Assembly: GCF_000788395.1 (NCBI RefSeq)
Contig: NZ_CP009889.1
Location: forward strand, 310,001 to 374,000
Reading direction: 5' to 3'
Source of the DNA: Pseudoalteromonas piratica
GTDB lineage: Bacteria; Pseudomonadota; Gammaproteobacteria; Enterobacterales; Alteromonadaceae
DNA length: 64,000 bases
Shown: in pieces, positions 53,407 through 61,334 of the stretch
Layout of the letters: the number at the start of each line of letters is the position of its first letter
Position numbering within the stretch: the first letter of the stretch is position 1
Program-made: the position numbers and the translations under genes
Notes under the pieces: model-generated
Told to the model about the DNA's origin: nothing
What the model saw: only the letters and a program-made list of their open reading frames with translations
Databases searched by the model: none

Positions 53407-54294
53407 ATGAACTCTGCACCTCCAAAAAAAATAACACATGTTAAAGATTGGTATTCAGTTATATATTGTGAAAAGGGGAAGTTTCAGCAGTCGTTACTGT
53501 TAATTGCCAAACGCTATTTCTCTAATGCGATAGAGGCTGAAATTGCCTGCGACCAAGTAATGAATAGTATTGAGCGTGATAACTTCGCAAAGTTACATAC
53601 TTACAATCCAAAGTCATGCCCACTAAAGTTTATTTATAGGGTATTTAATAATGCATTATTAGATGTATTTAGAGCAAAGTATGGCCGCTACAATATACCG
53701 AAAGCTTTAAAAACGCAGCCTGAATTACACCAACGCATTCATAATGCACTATTCTTCAAAGATACTCGCCGAACTCAGCTGATAGAAGAGTTAATGCTAG
53801 AAGGTGTACAACAGTCAGTAATTGAACAAGCTATCAAAGATGTTACCCGCTTACATTTTAACGCTACCTATAATAAAAAGAAGCCTCTTAAGTTGTATCG
53901 TGCTGATATGAGTTATAGTGAAGAATTGAGTACCACAGCAAATACTTGCTCTATAAATCATGAAGCTACAGATGAAATACATATGTGGCTACAAACTAAC
54001 AATATAGATTCGCTTTGTGAAATAAAGCACTTACTAACTGAAATAGACAAAACGGTTTTAGTATATGTCTTGCAGGGTAAATCGGTTTCTGGAGTCGCTC
54101 GTAAGCTTGGTGTTTCAAGGTCTAAAGTTGAAACCGCTTTGAAAAATACACTTAGGTTGATGTCTACTTACTTTAAAAAGTTAGAGATAGATTATTCTGA
54201 GCTTGATATTGCATTATCTTTTATTACAAGTGTTGAAACTTTATTAGCTCTTGATGCTTTTTCTGGCAATGTGCCATTTAAAAAAGCTGCTTAA
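53407..54294 (+). CDS. Divergent sigma-70-like factor
   Basis: The 295-residue product has a region-2-like part (residues about 25-100): SNAIEAEIACDQVMNSIERD, then LKFIYRVFNNALLDVFRAKYG, where N-N-A-L-L-D matches the usual R-N-x-L-x-D segment. It has a region-4-like part near the end: LTEIDKTVLVYVLQGKSVSG followed by ARKLGVSRSKVETALKNTL. About 100 residues between the two are unfamiliar. This is the plan of a group-4/ECF-type sigma factor with a long linker, though divergent. It is followed 21 bases later by a small gene that may be its partner or anti-factor. Confidence 0.65.
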   Translation: MNSAPPKKITHVKDWYSVIYCEKGKFQQSLLLIAKRYFSNAIEAEIACDQVMNSIERDNFAKLHTYNPKSCPLKFIYRVFNNALLDVFRAKYGRYNIPKALKTQPELHQRIHNALFFKDTRRTQLIEELMLEGVQQSVIEQAIKDVTRLHFNATYNKKKPLKLYRADMSYSEELSTTANTCSINHEATDEIHMWLQTNNIDSLCEIKHLLTEIDKTVLVYVLQGKSVSGVARKLGVSRSKVETALKNTLRLMSTYFKKLEIDYSELDIALSFITSVETLLALDAFSGNVPFKKAA

Positions 54295-54315
54295 TATAGA
54301 AAGAGGTGATGTCGA

Positions 54316-54627
54316 ATGGTTTATAGTTACCTAGTTAATTTTCTAAATGCATATTCCATTAAAAAGAAAATCGTTCAAATTAATAAAAGAAATTTAGAGT
54401 TTGTGGGTCATCAGCCACAGTATCGTAAAAAGGTAAATGCAATATGCTATGAAGCCATTGAAGAGATAACGTTTATTCGTTTGGCCCAGCCGAAGATAGA
54501 TTACATAAATGAACTCTATGAAACATACCAATATTTATATGATAACTACGTGATGTATGACCCAGAGGGTATTGGTAAAGGGACTTGGAAGGATATCTTA
54601 TTAATGTTAGAAAAGTATTATTTATAG
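54316..54627 (+). CDS. Small cytoplasmic protein following the sigma-like gene (103 aa)
   Basis: This 103-residue, mainly helical and Tyr-rich soluble protein starts MVYSYLVNFLNAYSIKKK and ends WKDILLMLEKYYL. It has no signal peptide and no family I can name. An AGAGGTGATG ribosome site lies upstream, and the 21-base gap puts it in one operon with the sigma-like gene. An anti-sigma or co-regulator role would fit the context but has no sequence support. A terminator-like hairpin lies between it and the convergent FtsZ gene. Confidence 0.65.
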   Translation: MVYSYLVNFLNAYSIKKKIVQINKRNLEFVGHQPQYRKKVNAICYEAIEEITFIRLAQPKIDYINELYETYQYLYDNYVMYDPEGIGKGTWKDILLMLEKYYL

Positions 54628-54660
54628 TTTGCTGTAACTTCTTAAACTTATACCACCTTT

Positions 54661-54681
54661 GGCCTCGTTAATATTGAGGCC
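54661..54681. terminator. Hairpin between convergent genes
   Basis: GGCCTC (54661-54666) pairs with GAGGCC (54676-54681) around 9 bases. It lies between the stop codons of the small sigma-linked gene and the FtsZ paralogue. T-runs are weak on both sides. Confidence 0.5.
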
Positions 54682-54710
54682 ATCTGTTTAAATTATATAA
54701 ACGCTTTTAT

Positions 54711-55802
54711 TTAATCATCTTTTCGTTGCCTTAAGTATGCAGGGATACTGAAAAGATCGTCTGGGTGTATTTTATCATTTTGTTTGTCCTCTTCATGCTC
54801 ATCGGTTTCGTAGGTTTGCTCAACGTTAACATTAAAGGATTGGCATTGGTTTATACCTGTTGCAATGACCAGTATTTCAAATGGCGTTGACAAGTTTTCA
54901 ATCATACTGACGCCACAAATAACAAGTGCCGTTGCAGGTAATTTTTCTCTGACCTGCGAAATAACTTTGTTATACGAGCCAATGCTAATTTCTTGCGAAC
55001 AACTAATTTGAATGATGGCACCTGAGCTGTTGGTTAGATCAACAGCTTCAACCAATGGGTTATTAATAGCTGTATTCACTGCATTTGTAAGTTCATCTTC
55101 CGTATCGGCTTTACCAACCCCTAAGATTGCATCGCCTTGATTATTCATAACATTTGCAAAGTCTTTAAGATCCACATTGATAAGACCATGGTTTGATAAC
55201 ATATCGAGCAATGAGCGAATAAGAGATTGCAGTATTTGATTACTGTGCCTAAAGGCATCAAAAAGTCCGATATCCTCCCCTAAAACTTTGATAAGTTTGT
55301 CGTTAGGTAAGTTGATTACTGCGTTAGCTTTACTTTTTAGTGATTCAAGACCTTCCATTGCAATCTTATTTCTTAAAGGCCCTTCTGATTCGAACGGGCT
55401 TGTAGCAATAAAAATGCATGGTTTATCAAGCTCCTTATTGATAATTTCAGCTATTACAGGGCTAGCGCCAGTACCTGTTCCACCACCAAGACCTGTTGCA
55501 CATATAATAATGTCAAAAGGCTCAAGCATATTGGTAATATCGCTCATACTTTCTTCGGCTGCCTTTTTACCGATTTCAGGATCGGCCCCAGCACCAAAAC
55601 CCTGCGTTAAGGTCGAACCCATAAGTAATTTTTCGTGACTTGCACCATGCTCAAGTACCACTTTATCTGTGTTCATTGTAAATAATGTGACTGAACTAGA
55701 TTCAATTGCTGGATATATACTATCGATAGTATTGCACCCACAGCCACCAATACCGATTACTGCAACTTTAATAATCACTTCAGGTTCTATTAATTCAAAC
55801 AT
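54711..55802 (-). CDS. FtsZ paralogue with intact GTPase and C-terminal tail
   Basis: The 363-residue product is an FtsZ/tubulin-family GTPase. The nucleotide loop GIGGCGCNTID replaces the usual GGGGN. The tubulin signature GLGGGTGTG (104-112) is intact, as are SPFESEG..R (Glu140, Arg144), LPNDKL and the T7 catalytic loop NVDLKD (Asp211, Asp214). The last residues IPAYLRQRKDD match the conserved FtsZ tail that binds FtsA and ZipA; the linker before it is short and acidic. It is not in the usual division cluster but in an AT-rich accessory region, downstream of a SPOR-like gene, so it is almost certainly a second FtsZ. The ATG at 55802 is preferred to a GTG two codons upstream. Confidence 0.88.
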   Translation of the reverse strand: MFELIEPEVIIKVAVIGIGGCGCNTIDSIYPAIESSSVTLFTMNTDKVVLEHGASHEKLLMGSTLTQGFGAGADPEIGKKAAEESMSDITNMLEPFDIIICATGLGGGTGTGASPVIAEIINKELDKPCIFIATSPFESEGPLRNKIAMEGLESLKSKANAVINLPNDKLIKVLGEDIGLFDAFRHSNQILQSLIRSLLDMLSNHGLINVDLKDFANVMNNQGDAILGVGKADTEDELTNAVNTAINNPLVEAVDLTNSSGAIIQISCSQEISIGSYNKVISQVREKLPATALVICGVSMIENLSTPFEILVIATGINQCQSFNVNVEQTYETDEHEEDKQNDKIHPDDLFSIPAYLRQRKDD

Positions 55803-55885
55803 AATCACTCTTTAATAATAAATATTGTGAGAATGCGGTGTTTAAAAATCCGCTACATATAACTAAACGGATAAAAGGTGGGAAT

Positions 55886-56437
55886 TTAACGTTTTGATTT
55901 CACAATATTACATTTACGAATATTTTCAGTTTTTAATATATTATTTAATGCTTCTGCTGTTCGCTTTGTTGAAATTACAGGCAAAACCACTTGATACCAA
56001 TCATTGCTTATACGAATTTTGCTTTTAATAGTTTTGAGATCAATGTATTTGCTTTTGTATTTTGTAAGTTCGATACGGTTGATTTTTGTTCTTAAATTTT
56101 CAGCCGCTTTAAGGGAACGAAATGAAGCACAGCGCATTGTGAATATCCCAGCTTTTTTAGGTTCTTGCACAGCTACTTCAATTGAGTATTGCTCAAGCTG
56201 CTCACTAATGTTCATTGAGTTTATTGCATGCTCTTTGGCTAATTCAGATGAAACTGATGGCTTAGCTTTACTTTTTTTCGGCTGCTCTGCTGGTTTAAGC
56301 TGCCCTGAAAAGCTGTATAGAAAGACTAAAATAATAATTGATGCCACAACTATAGCGCTCTCAATTATTTTTATATTGGTCTTTCTTGTCTCAATTTGTT
56401 TAGCGGCCGGTTGTATTTTTACAAAGTCTCTAGTCAT
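55886..56437 (-). CDS. One-helix membrane protein with SPOR-like domain (FtsN-like)
   Basis: The 183-residue product has a short basic cytoplasmic tail, one membrane helix (about residues 26-45, SAIVVASIIILVFLYSFSG) and a Lys/Pro linker (PAEQPKKSKAKP). Its C-terminal domain (about 105-183) fits a SPOR fold: FTMRCASFRSLKAAENLRTK, then DWYQVVLPVISTKRTAEALN. This is the layout of FtsN and other divisome proteins that bind denuded peptidoglycan at the septum. It lies 83 bases upstream of the FtsZ paralogue on the same strand, so the two form an operon. The SPOR assignment is by pattern. Confidence 0.72.
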   Translation of the reverse strand: MTRDFVKIQPAAKQIETRKTNIKIIESAIVVASIIILVFLYSFSGQLKPAEQPKKSKAKPSVSSELAKEHAINSMNISEQLEQYSIEVAVQEPKKAGIFTMRCASFRSLKAAENLRTKINRIELTKYKSKYIDLKTIKSKIRISNDWYQVVLPVISTKRTAEALNNILKTENIRKCNIVKSKR

Positions 56438-57033
56438 TTTTTAATCCATATTTTTTTGCTTACTAAACATGACGGATTAATTTAGGTATTTGGCACAAGT
56501 GATGATTAATTAAGAGTCTATTTTATCTATTGAGCGCTATTTACATGAAAAATCTTTATAAGGTTACAAGAATGTGTTTGTCTTAAAGGTCTCTCCAATG
56601 ATATTCGCCTACAGGCAAAATTAAACTTGTGTTTAATTACTCTGGAGACATTGACTGAATATCAGAACTTTGTCTTTGACTAGTTCGATTTCATTACTCT
56701 GATTTATTTTACATCTTGGTGGAAAATTTTGCCTAGAATAATGGCAGGCTGGCCTTTTTTAAATCAATTATTTTTTCTATAGCTTGCCGGTTTGATTAAC
56801 TGCTTTCATTAGACGGTTTTGCTAGCAATTTTGCACAAAAAATTTAAAAAACATTATTAGATGAACTAAGCATATTCATCATGCATCGACAGCTCACAAA
56901 GTGATGAATTTTTGATAATTATTTAATTCAAAAGTTAGAATCTGGCTAAAAGCTTTTTTATGTAAAGCAGGAAGAATCGATAGAGCAACTTTTGTGCTAG
57001 TTCGAAATAAACATTGGGTAAAATGAGAAGTCC
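56438..57033. other. Gene-free AT-rich stretch with a structured element
   Basis: About 600 bases hold no supportable gene. Part of it must contain the promoter of the SPOR-ftsZ operon and of the membrane-protein gene at 57034. A compact set of inverted repeats lies at 56589-56649; the rest shows only AT-rich sequence. Confidence 0.5.
56589..56649 (+). ncRNA. Possible three-way-junction RNA element
   Basis: An imperfect outer stem (GTCTCTCC near 56589-56596 with GGAGAC at 56644-56649) encloses two hairpins: GCCT-ac-AGGC (56607-56616) and the perfect AATTAAAC-ttgt-GTTTAATT (56619-56638). This could be a structured RNA or a small mobile-element end. It matches no riboswitch class I recognise. 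Confidence 0.25.
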
Positions 57034-57591
57034 ATGAACACTATAAAACAAGAAAATAAACCCCTTGATAAGTCCAAAGATTTTATAGAGTTGGCAAGTT
57101 TTACGCTTGCGTTTTTAATACTACTGCTTGCAGATTCATGGCATTCAAATAGTTATTGGTTTAGAACTTGGAATATTTTTATAGGTCCTATATTTCTTAT
57201 AGCGAATATTCGTATTTTAAAGACTAATTCATCAATCAGTATATGGACTTTGAGTATATGTTATTTGTACTTTATTTACTTTACTGCATTTTATTGTGGT
57301 TTGTTTTCTGAGGTATCTTTTTTATTTGCTGCATTAGCTGTTATATCTGCTTATAAACGATTACCCCTACTGAAATATAAATACTATCTACTGTTTTTGA
57401 TGCCGGCAATCTTGCTTGTTTTTTATTTCTCATGGCAAACCTCTACACGATTATTTGCTTGTCCATACGGGTTAGCTCCAAGCTATTTTTGGCTTACTTG
57501 GGTTTGGGATGATTACCAGCTTTTAGTAATTCTTTTACTTATCAAAATATTACTAACTTTATATGTAGTACCTAAAGTAGAAAGTAAATAA
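57034..57591 (+). CDS. Integral membrane protein of unknown function (185 aa)
   Basis: The 185-residue product has about six hydrophobic segments and few charged residues: FIELASFTLAFLILLLADSW, IFIGPIFLIANIRIL, and several aromatic-rich helices to the end. It is an inner-membrane protein. The loop LFACPYGLAPSYFWLTWVWDD is distinctive, but I cannot assign it to a family. It lies between the SPOR/FtsZ operon and an IS3 remnant in AT-rich sequence, so it may belong to the accessory region. Confidence 0.65.
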   Translation: MNTIKQENKPLDKSKDFIELASFTLAFLILLLADSWHSNSYWFRTWNIFIGPIFLIANIRILKTNSSISIWTLSICYLYFIYFTAFYCGLFSEVSFLFAALAVISAYKRLPLLKYKYYLLFLMPAILLVFYFSWQTSTRLFACPYGLAPSYFWLTWVWDDYQLLVILLLIKILLTLYVVPKVESK

Positions 57592-57695
57592 ACATGGCGT
57601 TTTGATTTGAAACTCTAGCTATTTTACTGAGGGTAAATTGTACCAAAATACGAATCGGTTAGCGTTGCTCGGCTCTAATCAAACCGAACTAAACA

Positions 57696-57829
57696 GCAGA
57701 ATTTTTGCAAGAAGCTTAAGCATTAGTAACTGAGCAAGGTTACAGCATACAAGAGCAGCCGCATATTTAGGTAACACAGACAGATTACTATATTACTCGA
57801 AAGCTAAGCACTTAATAGAAAAGTGGTAG
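57696..57829 (+). pseudogene. Decayed IS3-family transposase OrfA fragment
   Basis: Read in two frames, the bases give EFLQEA-stop-ALVTEQGYSIQE and then, after a one-base shift, AAAYLGNTDRLLYYSKAKHL. Together they match the helix-turn-helix of IS3-type OrfA (xLVTEQGYSVxEAAxxLGIxxxLLxxW). An in-frame stop and a frameshift show it is dead. No OrfB or intact inverted ends were seen. Confidence 0.65.
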
Positions 57830-58058
57830 CACTAATAATGTAAAGCGTGGCAATACACCCAAAGTCAGTGCCGATGAAAAAGCAAAAGATATCGCACGTT
57901 GTAACCGTTACAAAGAAAGATACGAGCGTTATAAACGCGAAGGGATTTTAGGTTACAACGTTGCGACCGGACAAAAACGCATGATGACAAAGTCAGAAGA
58001 GAAATTTTGGCTAAAAAGCACAAAGGAAAACATGGAAATAATGTGTTCGGGTATTTAA
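57819..58058 (+). pseudogene. Startless open frame after the IS3 remnant
   Basis: About 79 codons are open without a usable start near the beginning. The product is very basic (NRYKERYERYKREG, GQKRMMTKSEEKFWLKS). Its first part could be a scrambled continuation of an IS3 OrfA, but the match is poor. I treat it as a gene fragment of unknown origin. Confidence 0.35.
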
Positions 58059-58110
58059 TAACCCCCGGGAATAGCTACCTTTCATTGTTATAGCCTAATA
58101 ATGCATAACT

Positions 58111-58149
58111 AAAAAACCACCTACATTTAGCGTATTAATGCAGGTGGTT
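58111..58149 (-). terminator. Rho-independent terminator of the small membrane-protein gene
   Basis: AACCACCT (58115-58122) pairs with AGGTGGTT (58142-58149), extended by inner CATT/AATG pairs. Reading the minus strand, the stem is followed by six T residues. Confidence 0.75.
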
Positions 58150-58207
58150 ATTTTGTATTGGTGGCATGCTGTTGTGTTAGTTTGCAATAAAACACGGTGA
58201 TTCTGTA

Positions 58208-58414
58208 TCACCACATTTCTTTGTGTTTGCGTTTGTTTACACGCTTATTGCCAGTAAAATCCACTTCATTAAAAAAGCCGATAAAAGTAAATAGCCCCAC
58301 CCACATTACCCATAAGTAACTCGGTGCAGTCACTAGGTTAATTAGCGTAAGGCCAATTAATAGAGGTAAATGTCTTAAGCTGTATTCAATAAAATGTTTG
58401 ATTAGGTTATTCAT
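58208..58414 (-). CDS. Small membrane protein (68 aa)
   Basis: The 68-residue product has two hydrophobic segments (about residues 14-30 and 33-47: LPLLIGLTLINLVTAPSYLW and VMWVGLFTFIGFF). A strongly basic C-terminus (GNKRVNKRKHKEM) should stay in the cytoplasm. An excellent ribosome site (AAGGAGAGACACC) and a matching terminator downstream support a real single gene. Similar two-helix 2TM-type proteins are common but uncharacterised. Function unknown. Confidence 0.7.
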   Translation of the reverse strand: MNNLIKHFIEYSLRHLPLLIGLTLINLVTAPSYLWVMWVGLFTFIGFFNEVDFTGNKRVNKRKHKEMW

Positions 58415-58569
58415 GGTGTCTCTCCTTGATTAGTTGTTATAAATATAGTGGCAGAGAACACGCCCCATAACAGCTAGCAATTGTCATCAATTTACTATGA
58501 CAATTGTCATAAGTTGACCGTGATTAACAGCCGGAGAGTTGGAATAATTAAGATAAACCGAGAGTAATT

Positions 58570-58608
58570 GGGCTTTAGCCTTGCCTTAAACGGCAAAGAA
58601 AAAAGCCC
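58570..58608 (-). terminator. Nested inverted repeat after the phosphatase gene
   Basis: GGGCTTT (58570-58576) pairs with AAAGCCC (58602-58608), enclosing TTGCC/GGCAA (58581-58585 and 58592-58596). It lies 12 bases beyond the stop codon of the minus-strand enzyme gene. There is no strong T-run. Confidence 0.45.
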
Positions 58609-58619
58609 ATAGGTGCAAG

Positions 58620-60767
58620 TTAAAGTCGCTCTATACGAAAGGTATCCATATTGGGTGTGCAATCCCATTTTGCATTACGTTCATTTGATAGCTTTCGGGC
58701 ATCCCATTCTAAACCACAAGTTTGTCCACTTGCTTGAGTAACAATTTTTGTTTGGTTGCTGTCTTCAACCAGCCACAAGGTGATTAAATCGCCCGATGAA
58801 TTTTCATCAAATTTCGCATTGCGCTCGTTCGACGATTTAGACGAATCCCACTCCAAAGCCCCTTTTCCGCCTTGTGCTACAAGGTAACCACTTACTATTA
58901 ATTTGCTTTCATCGTGTGTTACGTCGGTAACCGTCAAAGCCATCGGATCTGCATTGCCGCTGCAATCCCACTTTGCGTTGCGCTCATTAAAAAAGCGATT
59001 ATTGTCCCATTCCAGCCCACAGGTTTCACCGTTTACTGTGGTGGTAATTACTACAGGGTAGCTTTGGCCAATATCTAAATGTGAGTGTTTGGTTAAATAG
59101 CGGTTTTGCACATTATTAAGCAGCGAATTAAGCTCAGCGCCTTGCCCTTTATTATAAATAGTGCGTACTTCGTCTAATGTGAGTGCACGGCGCCACACTG
59201 CAAAATCGTCAAGGTCCGCTTTTAGGTTATAGGTGTAACTGCCTGTGCCGTCTTGGCCAATATTCCAATTAAGTTCTGAGTTGATATCGCCGACATTGCT
59301 GATATCACCTGCGATGATATTGAGTTCGCCTGTTGGACTACCAGCATACATGGTGGCCACACCTTTTCGGTCAAATGTGGCAACCAATAGCCACCAACCG
59401 TTAAAGGTGTAATCAATTGGATCGATGTCTTGTCTATCCGCACTGGATGACGCGATATTAATGCCAAAATCATCGCCATTGCCTTCGTTTGCCAATAACA
59501 AAGTACCGCGGTTTGCACCACTTGCCCAATTTTTATTGCCGACAATTACAGGATCACCTGATTGATCGCCACTTACTCTAAACCAGGTCATTAAGGTGAA
59601 ATTTGTGTCTTTACCAAAGTCTAATTCGCTCGGTTTACCTAATGTCAAGTATTCTTGGTCGTCATTGAGTTTCATATATTGACCAAACTTACCGCCAGCC
59701 TTAAGACTCGGTGTGCCACCTGCTACCTGAGCATGCAGTTGATTACCTGAAACGTCTTGATAGTTGCCATCAAATGGCAAATAGGTCGTGAGGTCTTGCT
59801 GTATCCCTTTGTCATTTGCAGGGCGAATATTTTGCCCCTGGACAATGCCATCCATGTTTGCTGGTACTGCTAACCCATGGTGGGCTAAGGTTGTGGGTGC
59901 GGCATCGTAATTGTGAGGAATGCCCGCTAAATAACCTTGTTGCACGGTTTTAGAACTTACTAAAAATGGGATAGTGTAGTTATCTGCTGCATGAATACCA
60001 TGAGATGAACCTCTGCCACCATGATCCGACGTTAATACGATTTGCCAATCTTCATTAGCAAAGTTAGGTCGGTTTTTAATGGCAGTGAGCACACGGCCAA
60101 TTTGGCTATCAACGTCTTTAATTTCATTTACATAGCCATCATCAGATGCGGTAAAACAACAGGCATGGCCTGCACCGTCTACATCATCTAAAAATAAAAA
60201 GAGGGCATCAACATCACTCCCTTGTGGCCAATTCGATGCGCTGAATGTACCACTTATAATGTCGACCGCATTTTGCGTATTGGTTGCATCATCTGCATCA
60301 ATTTTGATATCGGCAGAGTTAGTGATTTGCATATCCGTACCCCAAGTAACGAGATAGGCGGTGTTGAGTGACGGGTTTGATTGTTCTAGCAGCGTTAAAT
60401 AATGCGGGTAAGTGGCATAATTACCACCGCCAACATTACTGTTATTGGTTACGCCACTTTTTGTCGCAGTAACACCCGTCATAATGCCAACATGGTTTGG
60501 GCCACTGTTTGGTGCGGCATCTGTCATGGTTTGGGCATAATGTGCAAACGCTGTTTTGTAACCGTTTGCCCATGTGCCATTAATTACTTTATCAAGATTG
60601 GGCGTGTGCGCATTTTCAATACCATCACCGCGTAAGCCGTCTACTGCAATCAGTAATGAATGGGTACTGGCAAGCGTTGGGGTTGCCAGCCCCAAGGCAG
60701 TTAAACATAGCGATGTTTTTAGTATCTGTTTGAGTGTTTGGCACACCGATTGTGTGTTTGTTTTCAT
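58620..60767 (-). CDS. Exported alkaline-phosphatase-superfamily enzyme with LamG domain and C-terminal repeats
   Basis: The 715-residue product has a signal peptide (ending TPTLAS, residue 34). An alkaline-phosphatase/phosphodiesterase-superfamily domain (about 35-325) has metal-site strands SLLIAVDGLRGD, FLFLDDVDGAGHACC and VLTSDHGGRGSSHG. A LamG/concanavalin-like domain (about 333-545, QEYLTLGKPSELDFGKD and NFTLMTWFRVSG) follows. Three C-terminal repeats share the core LEWDxxxxxNERNAKxD, two of them with a Cys before and after. Phosphodiesterase, sulfatase or pyrophosphatase activity outside the cell is possible; the LamG and repeat domains probably bind a polymer. It is a single gene. Confidence 0.85.
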   Translation of the reverse strand: MKTNTQSVCQTLKQILKTSLCLTALGLATPTLASTHSLLIAVDGLRGDGIENAHTPNLDKVINGTWANGYKTAFAHYAQTMTDAAPNSGPNHVGIMTGVTATKSGVTNNSNVGGGNYATYPHYLTLLEQSNPSLNTAYLVTWGTDMQITNSADIKIDADDATNTQNAVDIISGTFSASNWPQGSDVDALFLFLDDVDGAGHACCFTASDDGYVNEIKDVDSQIGRVLTAIKNRPNFANEDWQIVLTSDHGGRGSSHGIHAADNYTIPFLVSSKTVQQGYLAGIPHNYDAAPTTLAHHGLAVPANMDGIVQGQNIRPANDKGIQQDLTTYLPFDGNYQDVSGNQLHAQVAGGTPSLKAGGKFGQYMKLNDDQEYLTLGKPSELDFGKDTNFTLMTWFRVSGDQSGDPVIVGNKNWASGANRGTLLLANEGNGDDFGINIASSSADRQDIDPIDYTFNGWWLLVATFDRKGVATMYAGSPTGELNIIAGDISNVGDINSELNWNIGQDGTGSYTYNLKADLDDFAVWRRALTLDEVRTIYNKGQGAELNSLLNNVQNRYLTKHSHLDIGQSYPVVITTTVNGETCGLEWDNNRFFNERNAKWDCSGNADPMALTVTDVTHDESKLIVSGYLVAQGGKGALEWDSSKSSNERNAKFDENSSGDLITLWLVEDSNQTKIVTQASGQTCGLEWDARKLSNERNAKWDCTPNMDTFRIERL

Positions 60768-61334
60768 TGATTTTCCTGTTAGCTTATTAATAGTTGTTTT
60801 GGTCTAGACCAATAAAATATTAAAACTAACATGTGACTGTTCAGTGATTTGTCTGTGACAACGGCATAACGTTTTGGTTAAAAATAAATCAAAATGTCAT
60901 CATGTCGTTGTGTTGCTTTGTTGCTAAATTTTATGCACGGCGATGATTGCATGAAGGGTTGAGAGGGTCTTTTGAACTACGAAAAAGCGCAAAAATATGC
61001 GTATTAAAGCGTCAAATTAAACCAAAAATTACGCAAGATACTAGATAGCTAATTCGATTACTGAAAAACAACAACGAATATTATTTAACTTTTACGATAT
61101 TTTTATGAAATAAATGCTAAAATTGCTTTTTGTGTATTAATCGTTTGGTAAAACAACAGTTAACTGTTTGATTTATCAAGATTACATATTAATTCAATTT
61201 TGCTAAATGCAATTGTAGATAAATGCTTAACCGCTTTTGCTGCACAAAATTGAAACAAAACGATTATAAATTACCGATGAACATGTCGTGCTAACTCTAG
61301 CAACTTCTCGGTATGAGCAAAAAGGCGCTACTTA
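60768..61334. other. Long intergenic region between divergent genes
   Basis: About 570 AT-rich bases separate the divergent starts of the exported phosphatase-family enzyme and the TonB-dependent receptor. No coding sequence and no convincing promoter hexamers were found. The length suggests regulated divergent promoters. Confidence 0.5.

Noticed and set aside
55288..55638. Plus-strand frame of 116 codons
   Set aside because: It is antisense to the FtsZ paralogue, inside its conserved GTPase region.
56004..56444. Plus-strand frame of 146 codons with hydrophobic start
   Set aside because: It is antisense to the SPOR-like gene. The hydrophobic stretches are the mirror of that gene's codons, and no ribosome site was found.
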